From positions 744,001 to 808,000 of the forward strand of contig CAXXSS010000001.1 of assembly GCA_963676865.2 (NCBI GenBank): a DNA stretch of 64,000 bases, written 5' to 3'. The translations under genes were made by a program, and so were the position numbers. The notes beneath the pieces are model-generated. The model was not told the DNA's origin. It ran no database searches and saw only the letters and a list, made by a program, of their open reading frames with translations. This DNA comes from JAAYUD01 sp963676865 (GTDB lineage: Bacteria > Bacteroidota > Bacteroidia > Bacteroidales > Bacteroidaceae). Shown one piece after another: positions 9,911 to 18,600 of the stretch (positions are counted from its first letter, which is position 1; each line of letters starts with the position of its first letter).

Positions 9911-10017
9911 ATTGATAAACAATGAGAAAATGATAAGGACGAAAATAAATGTTTGTACTTATAAACTTTTATTTTCGTCAAGACGAATTTTTATGTTCGC
10001 CCTTATCATTTTTCGAA
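9911..10017. repeat. Dispersed intergenic repeat, copy A (74-bp core)
   Basis: The core at 9933-10006 starts ATAAGGACGAAAATAAA and ends CCCTTAT, and is 74 bp long. It is flanked by an ATTGATAAACAATGAGAAA-type left shoulder and a TTTTTCGAA right shoulder. Two other copies with cores of exactly 74 bp lie at 32238-32311 and 59184-59257. The copy abuts the left end of the IS3-family element. Confidence 0.8.
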
Positions 10018-10068
10018 GACTGTGGTGTACTGAATTTGGTTGACAGTTAAACACTAGTAAACCTAAGG

Positions 10069-10113
10069 GAGTTGACAATTACAATCATGTATACCTAAAG
10101 TAGTTGTCAACTC
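10069..10113 (-). other. Subterminal inverted repeat downstream of the transposase gene
   Basis: The perfect 10-base arms GAGTTGACAA and TTGTCAACTC are 25 bases apart, within the left end of the IS. It could be a transposase-binding site, since GTTGACA also occurs in the terminal repeats, or an RNA hairpin after orfB. Confidence 0.5.
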
Positions 10114-10132
10114 TGCAAAGTTAATCCTATTT

Positions 10133-11086
10133 TTATTGACAAACAAGTATTGTTTGTTCTTTATAGTTTGTTTTGTTCAGCTGATGCTTTAAAGCATCAG
10201 CTGAACAAAGTGGGTTTGGATGTTCTCCCGGGAGCATTTGCATCGGTGTTTTCATTGCCAGAGCTTGGTGCGGTCGTGCCCAATTGTAGAGATATATGGA
10301 TCTGGCGACACCTTCCAAGGCTTCATCAAATGTTTTATTCTCATAATCGAAGAGCCATCCGTTCTTAACGGTATTGTTCATCCTCTCGGCCAGTGCATTG
10401 TGCAAGGGGTCGCCCGTTTGCGTCATACTGATAGCGATTCCTCTTTCTTTGAGCTGTGACACATAACCTTTTGATGCATACTGCACACCTCGGTCGGAAT
10501 GGTGGATAAGACCTGAAAGGTTGAATCCCTGACCTTTATAAAATCTGCACGCCATCATCAACGCTTTTGCCGGTCCTTCCGCTTCAAGAGTCCGAAAGAG
10601 GGCATATCCCACAATGATGCGGCTGAAGACATCCGTCAGCAGCGAAAGATAGGCAAATCCTTCTTTCGTGGATATATAAGTGATGTCACCCACCATCATG
10701 CGGCAAACACCACAGGCCACGTATTTAGGAGATGTGTTAAGCAAATCCGGATAGATCCGATATGGATGATCGGAGTTGGTCGTACGAGGTCTGTAACGTC
10801 TGCGGCGCAGCATCATCCCGTTGGCCCGAAGGACATCGATAAATTGGTCGCGTCCTATCGTGAACTTTTCTCCGAACCGAGACTTACACAGACTGTAAAG
10901 CTCGCGGCAACCGCTTCGGGGAAGCTCCTGACGCAGAAATTGACAGTAATACGTGATGCTGCTTATAAGTACATCTTGTTCGGCATTTGTTTCTTTGTGC
11001 TTGTAGTACCCTTGTCGGGAAATGTCAAGCAGTCCGCAAAGGGCGGATATGGTATAACTCATACCTTTACCCGCCTTTTGTGACAA
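10133..11086 (-). CDS. IS3-family transposase OrfB (rve/DDE integrase domain)
   Basis: Catalytic half of the transposase. An N-terminal HTH_21-like segment (DISRQGYYKHKE) precedes a retroviral-integrase-type catalytic core with the DDE residues visible in GDITYIS (Asp), HSDRGVQY (Asp) and NALAERMNN (Glu). The listed start at 11086 is a TTG codon in an open frame that continues upstream, so the protein is probably made only as an OrfAB fusion by -1 frameshifting at 11110-11116 rather than from its own start; ATG at 11062 is the first internal alternative. The last codons lie over a perfect 38-bp palindrome. The ORF is undamaged, so the element may still be mobile. Confidence 0.92.
   Translation of the reverse strand: MSQKAGKGMSYTISALCGLLDISRQGYYKHKETNAEQDVLISSITYYCQFLRQELPRSGCRELYSLCKSRFGEKFTIGRDQFIDVLRANGMMLRRRRYRPRTTNSDHPYRIYPDLLNTSPKYVACGVCRMMVGDITYISTKEGFAYLSLLTDVFSRIIVGYALFRTLEAEGPAKALMMACRFYKGQGFNLSGLIHHSDRGVQYASKGYVSQLKERGIAISMTQTGDPLHNALAERMNNTVKNGWLFDYENKTFDEALEGVARSIYLYNWARPHQALAMKTPMQMLPGEHPNPLCSADALKHQLNKTNYKEQTILVCQ
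10172..10209. repeat. Perfect 38-bp palindrome at the 3' end of the transposase gene
   Basis: The left arm includes TTCAGCTGATGCTTT and is exactly mirrored in the right arm, centred between 10190 and 10191 with no unpaired centre. It overlaps the codons for the C-terminal CSADALKHQLNK of OrfB. On the minus-strand transcript it would form a 19-bp stem. Confidence 0.9.
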
Positions 11087-11094
11087 GCAACCTA

Positions 11095-11463
11095 CTACTT
11101 GACATCGGAGTTTTTTCGTACCTTGATGTGATACTTCTCTTCAGCCAGGTCAATCATGCAATCATAAACGTCACGGGCCATCTCTGCACGCTTCAGCTCA
11201 GATTCCAATTCCTTAATGCGCACTTTCAAAGAGGTGATGTCTTCTTCTGAAGAGACATCCTCTGTACCGGTTGTTACAGCTTTATCCTTCATATTTAATG
11301 GGAATGGTTTGTCTTCAAGCCCAAAGATACGAAGCCAATTCCGAATTGAACCTCTGGATATACCATTTGCTTTTTCAAGGGTATACTTACCCTTGCTTCC
11401 ATGAAGGTAAGAGTTTAAAATCTCTAGACGAATCTGATCGTCAATCTTTTTATTATTTCTCAT
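11095..11463 (-). CDS. IS3-family transposase OrfA (helix-turn-helix and leucine zipper)
   Basis: DNA-binding half of the transposase, about 122 residues from the ATG at 11463. A longer reading from a TTG at 11484 is unlikely because it would begin inside the end hairpin. The N-terminal part contains a helix-turn-helix (NGISRGSIRNWLRIFG). Residues 75-110 form a heptad-rich coiled coil (ITSLKVRIKELESELKRAE), used in IS3 elements for OrfA/OrfAB multimerisation. The final codons contain the slippery run at 11116-11110 that links this frame to OrfB. Confidence 0.9.
   Translation of the reverse strand: MRNNKKIDDQIRLEILNSYLHGSKGKYTLEKANGISRGSIRNWLRIFGLEDKPFPLNMKDKAVTTGTEDVSSEEDITSLKVRIKELESELKRAEMARDVYDCMIDLAEEKYHIKVRKNSDVK
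11110..11116 (-). other. Programmed -1 ribosomal frameshift site of the IS3 element
   Basis: On the minus strand the OrfA frame reads CGA AAA AAC TCC near its stop, giving the slippery heptamer A AAA AAC. A slip of one base back continues through CTC CGA TGT CAA and on, without a stop, into OrfB, giving a fusion of about 443 residues. This is the standard IS3-family mechanism; here it is read directly from the frames. Confidence 0.85.
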
Positions 11464-11467
11464 TTTT

Positions 11468-11491
11468 GAATAAGTTTGTGTCAACTTATTC
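11468..11491 (-). other. Hairpin just upstream of orfA inside the IS end
   Basis: Perfect 9-base arms GAATAAGTT and AACTTATTC are separated by six bases, five bases before the orfA ATG. It may limit transposase translation from read-through transcripts; this role is inferred from other insertion sequences. Confidence 0.5.
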
Positions 11492-11574
11492 AGTACATGT
11501 CAACAAAGAATTACCTGACACAAGTTTACATATCATCGCCATAGAAACAGGTTCAAACACATATATATCAAATA

Positions 11575-13818
11575 CTAATCATCGTATGATATTTTCACCG
11601 TCTGCAAATCTCGAGAATTAGGTCCAATCGAGATATTGAAAATTCCCTTTTCTACGACAGATTTCAACTCACTATTGTAAAACTTCAAATTGTCTGAAGT
11701 AACGGTAAATGAAACAATCTTTGTCTCTCTCTGTTTCAAAAAGACTTTCTGGAAGTTCTTCAATTCTTTTATCGGACGAGAAATGCTGGCAACCGGATCG
11801 CCAACATACAACTGAATTATCTCTTTACCATCACAATTGCCAATATTTGTTATGGGCACACTAATTTCAAGGCTATCGTTATTACCCTTTAGGTGCATTT
11901 TGCTAAGAGATAATTTTCCATATTTATAGGAAGTATAACTTAAACCATATCCGAAAGGATACAGCGGAGTATTATCGCAATCAATATACTTGGATGTCGC
12001 CCAGAAATCGGAAAGAGGGCGTCCGGTATTCAAAGAGTTATAATATATAGGAATTTGGCCGATATTCCGAGGAAAAGTCGTCGTCAACTTTCCTGAGGGA
12101 TTAACCACTCCGAAAAGCACATCACTCAAAGCTACTCCAGCCATTGTTCCACCATGCCAAGCCTCAACTAGAGTAGAAAAACAATGATCTTCTTCAGACA
12201 AGATCAAAGGGCGGCCACTCAAAATTAACACAGCAACGGGTTTACCTATGGAATGCAGTGCTTTAAGCAAGCGTTTTTGACATTCAGGCAACGAAGGATT
12301 CGATTTTGAACGGGCTTCACCACTCCACGATGCAGGTTCGCCAACCGCAGCAATAATAACATCTGCATCAGACGCCACTTTTACAGCTTTTTCGATGAGC
12401 GAATCGGTTGGAATAGAATAGTTGCCATCGTACAGGCATTGTTCCTCCGTATAATTACTCCCTTGCGAATAGACTACCCGTGCCTTATCGCCAACATATT
12501 CTTTTATAGCTTCATACACGCTACGGGCAGGCTTATCGAAATCACTGTTTGCCCAAGTTCCAATAAGTTGTTTGCGGCTATTGCCCAATGGCCCGACAAC
12601 TGCGATTTTACATTGAGGCTTCAAAGGCAACAAATTAGCACTATTTTTCAAAAGAACAATTGATTCGTCGGCCAAATCGCGTGCAGCTTTCAAATGAGAA
12701 GGAGACAAAGCATCAGCCTGCCGAGCCTTATTGTTAATATATTTATATGGATCGGAGAATAGTCCAAGTTTATATTTAGCTTCTAATATGCGGCGACAAG
12801 CCACATCAATATTTTTCATCGTAATATGACCTTCTTTTAGCGCTTTCTTCAGAGAAGCCACATAAGCTGCACCCCCCAAGTCCATATCTAGACCAGCCTT
12901 TATCGCTAGTTCAGCTACAGTTTGCCCATCTCCGATACCATGATTAACCATTTCGTTTATCGAATTGGCATCTGATACAACAAAACCTTTAAAATTCCAT
13001 TGATTACGGAGCAAATCTGTCAATAACCACTGATTACCTGTAGCAGGCACACCGTCGACAACATTAAAGGAAGACATCACAGTAGTAACACCTGCATCGA
13101 TCGCACTTTTATATGGAGGAAGATAATAATTGTACATGCTCACTTTGCTCATATCGGCAGTATTATAATCACGTCCACCTTCGGCAGCTCCATACAGAGC
13201 GAAATGTTTAACACATGCCAACAACGTATTACCAGCCGCCAAGTTGTTGCCTTGATAGCCACGAACCATAGCAGCAGCTATCTGCCCCCCAAGATAAGGG
13301 TCTTCACCTCCACCTTCAGCAATACGCCCCCATCGACAGTCTCGACAAATATCGACCATTGGCGACCATGTCCAATTCACGCCAAAAGCAGTTGCTTCAT
13401 CTGCAGCGATGCGAGCGCTCTGCTCAATGAGCGGCATATTCCAGCTACAAGAACTTGCCAATGGTATAGGAAAGATAGTCTGATAACCATGAATCACATC
13501 CAATCCAATAAGTAAAGGAATCTTCAAACGAGATTTCTCGCAAGCCAATTTCTGAACATGTACTGCCATATCATAATTATAGCCTACGGAAGTTGTTCCT
13601 AATAATCCCGCACGGATAGAGCCATCCAAATCGAGCATTTCACCGTTATATCCAGGAATATTCCCACCACTCAATATCATTTGACCTATTTTCTCCTCAA
13701 GTGTCATACGCTTCATCAATGATGATATGTATGTATTCATTCTTTTGGTAGAAGATTGACTAAAAACAGGAACAGAGATTAACACTGTTATAAAAAAGAG
13801 AGACACAATTTTCTTCAT
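11575..13818 (-). CDS. Glycoside hydrolase family 3 beta-glucosidase-like enzyme (BglX type)
   Basis: Exo-acting beta-glycosidase, probably periplasmic. The Sec signal peptide ends at VFSQ (about residue 21). The GH3 N-terminal barrel holds KHFALYGAAEGGRDYN and the nucleophile motif GFVVSDA with Asp283. The GH3 C-terminal alpha/beta domain has VAVLILSGRPLILSE, and a C-terminal fibronectin-III-like domain ends the protein, with KELKNFQKVFLK as its typical signature. The 747 residues match full-length BglX-type enzymes. It has its own candidate operator/promoter at 13851-13911 and stands alone between the IS3 element (77 bp past its stop) and the gene ending at 13966. Family 3 also contains xylosidases and others; beta-glucosidase is the best guess. 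Confidence 0.93.
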   Translation of the reverse strand: MKKIVSLFFITVLISVPVFSQSSTKRMNTYISSLMKRMTLEEKIGQMILSGGNIPGYNGEMLDLDGSIRAGLLGTTSVGYNYDMAVHVQKLACEKSRLKIPLLIGLDVIHGYQTIFPIPLASSCSWNMPLIEQSARIAADEATAFGVNWTWSPMVDICRDCRWGRIAEGGGEDPYLGGQIAAAMVRGYQGNNLAAGNTLLACVKHFALYGAAEGGRDYNTADMSKVSMYNYYLPPYKSAIDAGVTTVMSSFNVVDGVPATGNQWLLTDLLRNQWNFKGFVVSDANSINEMVNHGIGDGQTVAELAIKAGLDMDLGGAAYVASLKKALKEGHITMKNIDVACRRILEAKYKLGLFSDPYKYINNKARQADALSPSHLKAARDLADESIVLLKNSANLLPLKPQCKIAVVGPLGNSRKQLIGTWANSDFDKPARSVYEAIKEYVGDKARVVYSQGSNYTEEQCLYDGNYSIPTDSLIEKAVKVASDADVIIAAVGEPASWSGEARSKSNPSLPECQKRLLKALHSIGKPVAVLILSGRPLILSEEDHCFSTLVEAWHGGTMAGVALSDVLFGVVNPSGKLTTTFPRNIGQIPIYYNSLNTGRPLSDFWATSKYIDCDNTPLYPFGYGLSYTSYKYGKLSLSKMHLKGNNDSLEISVPITNIGNCDGKEIIQLYVGDPVASISRPIKELKNFQKVFLKQRETKIVSFTVTSDNLKFYNSELKSVVEKGIFNISIGPNSRDLQTVKISYDD

Positions 13819-13850
13819 TTATTCTGCTATCGCTAATAAAGTTTTTATTT

Positions 13851-13911
13851 CGAATGTAAAGTTCAGAATAATATCTAAGAGTAATTAGCACAAAATGTTC
13901 AATTGCTATCA
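13851..13911 (-). promoter_or_regulatory. Candidate HTCS operator and promoter for the GH3 gene
   Basis: The minus strand 13911-13884 carries TGATA, three bases, ATTGAA, three bases, TTTGTG, C, TAAT. Thirty bases later is TACATTCG (13858-13851), 32 bp before the ATG. Motif and spacing equal those at 9359-9419, and the -7 boxes share the surrounding TTTACATTCGAAA. Confidence 0.6.
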
Positions 13912-13965
13912 AAAACGAGGCGACCATCTGAAGTAACGTTACTTTTAGAGCCTATAGCGTCCAAA

Positions 13966-15609
13966 CTAAAAGCCCAGTATCACTTTTTGTGCCTCGGGTA
14001 TAATATCAAAGATACCATTATTGCCATTTTTCCGACAATCGGCAAAATGACCCTGCTTACAAATAACATGATAATCAAAACCACGCAGAGAAGCATCTAT
14101 ACGATTATCAGAAATCGTAGTAAACGGCAACGACACATTCTGATGGAGAGCATTAAGACGTAGACGCCATACAAGCTCCTTAGACTTAGCATTACAAGCA
14201 ATAATCATCCGATCTTCCTTCAACAGGATTATAAAAACAATCCGTGTTCCCCGCACCTGGCATTCTATCTTGAAGGATTTTCCATTCGAAACAACTTTGG
14301 GTGCCATCCAACTCATCTCGATGAGTTTTCCTGCTTTATCCACAGTATAAAAGCGTAAACCTGCTAACAACTTGTCGGAGCTCCAAAGACAACCATCGAC
14401 AAACGGTAAAGTCGTATACAAGCATTGAGTAGAAGTACCTGGCTTATAAAGATAATCGGAGGCATAATTCTCGTTAAACAAATGAATATCCCGAATATAA
14501 AATGTATTACCTTCCCACAACAAATTAGCACGATAATAACGGCTATCATACCATACAGTCTTTCTATTTTTATCCCGAAAATCAGACAAAGCAGAAAGTG
14601 CTGTCGGAGGAGTTACCGAATAACATGATCTATACCATTTTCCTGTTTCAGCCAAAGTTTGAACTTGTATTTTGCCCTCCTGCATGAGTTTAGCAAAGAT
14701 AGGCATTTGCATCTCATACCCAACATGCATCGCATTCCATGTGAAAGAATTTTCTTGTCCGGCCTGAGTATAGGTAAAACCCAAACATGGATCTTCGAAC
14801 ATCGACTTGGCAAACCACTCCACCCATTGTTGTGAAGCTCCGCAACCACCATATACAGGTTCAAGTGTAGCAACAGATTGAGATACACCTCCAATACCAC
14901 TATCGTATTGATAAATGGGATCGCTACCCAGCATTCTAAATATGGGGACAGGTATTTGCCCTACAATTGTTTGAGCAGGCATATAAGCATTCTTGCGACT
15001 GGGATAATAAGCCTGCCCCCAATATCCTCCCCACATCGTATATCCATCTGTACCAACCTGGTCGCGGCAATTGCATGAAGCTATAATATGATACTTTTCA
15101 TACATATAGGCCAAAGTATGAGCATCGATAAACCAGGAACCAACAGATGAAGGATACTTCCCGAATATTTCTTTAAATTTAGCCATATACACATCGACCA
15201 GCTTTTCGCGTTCAGCAGGAGTATACCCAGTAGAAAAGCCTACATTTGCATGCCAATCCCACGGATAACGCCCTCTCCATTTAAGCCCAGCAGCCTCGAC
15301 ATGAGGTTGGGTAATCTCCCACCATCCACCTATTTCATTTTCTGCGGGCAGTTCCTTCAAGAGTTTTTGATACTTAGGATTTATCAAAGCATCATATTGC
15401 AACAAGAAAGTTGCTTTCAGATGATTCTGTCTGAGACAAGCCACTTGACTGACCACAGTCTGATAGAGTACATCATCAGTTATTTCGGCTATTCGAGGCT
15501 CTGTTTGACGGATGAAATTTACAATGTTTACAATGCGTGGCCTTTGTTGAAAAGAACAGAATAACACACTCCCCAATAAAACAAGAAGTAAGCGGATTTG
15601 TTTCTTCAT
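13966..15609 (-). CDS. Unclassified secreted PUL protein, polysaccharide-deacetylase-like N-terminus
   Basis: Not recognised as a named family. A signal peptide or lipobox-like segment (LLGSVLFC, Cys18) precedes a segment LRQNHLKATFLLQYDALI that resembles the first strands of NodB/GH57-38-type barrels. The phrases NEIGGWWEITQPHVEAAG, GSWFIDAHTLAYMYEKY and WGGYWGQAYYPSRKNAYMP suggest an (alpha/beta) barrel with an exposed aromatic sugar site. The last 150 residues look like beta-sandwich. It starts 14 bp after the HTCS stop, so it is in the regulator's operon, an unusual place for an enzyme. A carbohydrate-active role is inferred from context and fold hints only. Confidence 0.6.
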   Translation of the reverse strand: MKKQIRLLLVLLGSVLFCSFQQRPRIVNIVNFIRQTEPRIAEITDDVLYQTVVSQVACLRQNHLKATFLLQYDALINPKYQKLLKELPAENEIGGWWEITQPHVEAAGLKWRGRYPWDWHANVGFSTGYTPAEREKLVDVYMAKFKEIFGKYPSSVGSWFIDAHTLAYMYEKYHIIASCNCRDQVGTDGYTMWGGYWGQAYYPSRKNAYMPAQTIVGQIPVPIFRMLGSDPIYQYDSGIGGVSQSVATLEPVYGGCGASQQWVEWFAKSMFEDPCLGFTYTQAGQENSFTWNAMHVGYEMQMPIFAKLMQEGKIQVQTLAETGKWYRSCYSVTPPTALSALSDFRDKNRKTVWYDSRYYRANLLWEGNTFYIRDIHLFNENYASDYLYKPGTSTQCLYTTLPFVDGCLWSSDKLLAGLRFYTVDKAGKLIEMSWMAPKVVSNGKSFKIECQVRGTRIVFIILLKEDRMIIACNAKSKELVWRLRLNALHQNVSLPFTTISDNRIDASLRGFDYHVICKQGHFADCRKNGNNGIFDIIPEAQKVILGF

Positions 15610-15623
15610 GATACAACAGATTA

Positions 15624-18600
15624 TTATTTATTTTCTTCTATGTTTTTTATTTTATATTCACTCGGTGTCATACCGAAATGTTTCTTGAATATAGCCGAGA
15701 AATAAGATTGAGTACCAAATCCCGTCATATCGGCTATCTCAGAAAGGTTATACTCATCAGCCCCTATAAATTCGGCAGCTTTTTTCACCCTATATATTCT
15801 AACATAATCGTTAGGAGAAAAGCCGGTAAGACTCTTTATCTTACGATAGAAAGTACTGCGACTAAGGTTAAGTTCTCCAGCCAGTTCGTCTACAGACAAT
15901 TCGGAATTACTTAGTTCGGCTTCCACTTTCTCATCAAGGCGTTGGAGAAGTTTCTGATCCATTTTACTCAAATGAGACACAACCTCATCTTTTGCATGAG
16001 TATCAGTATTATTTAAATTCAACTTGTTTTCTACAAGCAGGTACTGCATACGCTTACGATTTTGAAGCACTCCCTGGAGCACTGAAATTAGATAATCCGG
16101 ATTGAAAGGTTTCGATATATACACATCGGCACCCGACTTAACCCCTTCTATCCGCTCGCTGATATTGCTCTTTGCAGTCAACATCACAATGGGTATATGA
16201 CACGTACTTATATCATTTTTCAATCGATCGCACAACGCATAACCGTTCATTACAGGCATCATCACATCCATTAAAATAATATCAGGAACTATTTTCAGAG
16301 CCTTGTCGAGTCCTTCACCACCATCGAATGCCTTATGAACATTATAATAAGACTGTAACAAATCGCCCAAAAATCCCTGAAGATTAGGTTCATCCTCAAC
16401 AATAAGTAATAAGGGGTTGTTTTCATTTTCTTGAACTTCTTTGATTTTTTCCTCCTGAGGCAGAACGATAGTAGCCAAATCTATCCTCTTATTGTCAACA
16501 GAATCGACTTGGCACACACCCATCATTTCTGACGATTGATAGACAGCATCAGACAAAGGAAGACAAAACATGAACGTAGTACCTCTATCGGCATTTCTTT
16601 CGGCTTTAATGAACCCTTTATGCTTTTTGACCAAGCATTTAATATAATAAAGCCCGATACCGCTACCAACGATCGATGCATTGTTCTTAGTCTTGCTACG
16701 ATAGAAACGGTCGAATATTTTATCTATCTCTTCAGAAGCTATGCCGACGCCACTATCTTTCACAGAGAAAAACACATAATCGGTATCGTACACACCGACT
16801 TGATTGAATGTTTCTTTTACATCCTGAGCCGAGACAACATTCAATGATACCTGTATTTTACCATAAGAAGGAGTATATTTGAATGCATTTGACAACAAAT
16901 TAGTAAATATCTTATCTATTTTATCCTCATCGACATACATCATCAAATGTTCGTGGGTAGATGAAAAAGACGTTTCTATATGTTTTTCTTCGTTTTCGCC
17001 CTTAAAACGCTTCAATATCTTCCAGACTATGGTAACTACATCTGAATTAGCAACCGACAATGACAGCGTTTCACTATCCAAATGAGAGAAACTTAAAATC
17101 TGCTCTACCAAAGTCATCAGTCTTTCAATATTGGCACCCATCAGAGCCATATACTCACTGCCCTTCTTCCCAAAGTTACCATGCTTAAGCAATTCGCAGA
17201 AAGGCCCGTAGATGAGCCCAAGAGGTGTACGCAACTCATGAGATACGTTTTCAAAGAAATTTATTTTGGCATGGTTTAACTCACGTTCTTTGTTCAATGT
17301 CATTTCTGATAACTTTATTTTCTCTTTATCAACTCTATAACGAATATAAAAACGCATACAGAAATAAATCATATAAGAGATTAAAGCAATATAAATAAGT
17401 ATTGCCCACCATGTTTTCCATGGTGCTGGAGGGACCACTATTTTAAGTGTTGCAATCTGATTACTCCAACAACCCGAATTGTCGGCAACTTTTACTTTAA
17501 AGACATAAGAGCCTGATGGCAGGTCGGTGAATTTCACAATATGAGTAGTCGATGGCGTGCTCCAATGTTTATCGTACCCTTCGAGTATATAGCTATACTG
17601 CAAACTGTTGGCTGAAGAATAGTCGAACCCCAAAAAAGATACAGTAAACGAATTTTCTCTATATCCCAACTTCAATTTATTGTTCATAGAAGCTGTATAA
17701 TATATACCAGCGTCTGTTGTGAGACTTTCTATAACAAACGGAACATTATAATGTACATTACTTATATTTTGAGGCGAAAAAGAAGTAATTCCGTGATTTC
17801 CTGCAAAATACAAAACGTCATTATTAGCATAGACTGCCCGTTCGTGGTACTGGTTTCCCAGCAAACCATTCTTCGTAAAATAGTTCATAAATGAATTGCC
17901 TGTCAACCTTGACAAACCATACGAAGTACTCAGCCAAATAACATGATGTGAAGGATCTTCGACAATAGATAAGATATCATTACTAGGTAAGCCTTCGGAC
18001 ATGGTATACACTTTAATATAATTACGTTTGGCATCATAACGCATCAAGCCGCTACCATACGTTCCGAGCCACAACACACGGTGAGAATCTTCATAAATAT
18101 AAATCACAGAACGCAAAAACGAAGCTATCTGCTGATTACAGTGCCTAAACAGGGGCTCTATATGCCCTTTGATGTCGGCCAAATAAACATTATCACCATA
18201 AGAAGAGAATAAATAACGGCCCGAATGCAATTGCCTGAAATAAGTGATATTAGCAGTATTAGGTATTAAAGATACAAAAGGTCTGACAAATTTCCCATGA
18301 GAAGAAGCCGATAACATCCAGATACCGCCATTAGCTTCACAAATAGCCCATATATTACCTTCTTTGTCTTCGGTAATATAACGTGATTTCACTATATTAG
18401 AATATTTACATATCAATGACAGGCCATTCTTTGTATCATAACAATACAAAGCACTTACGGTAGCCACCCACAATCGGTCTTTGGAATCATGAAAGCAGCA
18501 CGCTATGGCAGCCTCTTCATTTGTCAGATGCAAATTGAGTATTATTTTATCAGTATCTGTCTTACGATTGTATTCGTGTAGACCATTGTGACGGGTAGCG

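Larger units (their letters stand above)
10026..11497 (-). mobile_element. IS3-family insertion sequence
   Basis: A 1472-bp element encoding OrfA and OrfB on the minus strand. The ends match as inverted repeats: TGTACTGAAT at 10026-10035 and its complement at 11488-11497, followed inward on both sides by GTTGACA after a short mismatch. A 10-bp inverted repeat (arms 10069-10078 and 10104-10113) lies inside the left end, beyond the transposase stop. No direct target duplication is visible (TGTGG on the left, TGTCA on the right), which suggests an old insertion or secondary rearrangement. Both ORFs are intact. Confidence 0.85.

Noticed and set aside
11464..11484. TTG start of IS3 OrfA
   Set aside because: It lies in the hairpin next to the terminal repeat; ATG 11463 gives a normal OrfA.
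10021..11522. Longer IS3 boundaries with TGTG/CACA ends
   Set aside because: The TGTACTGAAT ends at 10026 and 11497 match much better than the outer TGTG pairs.
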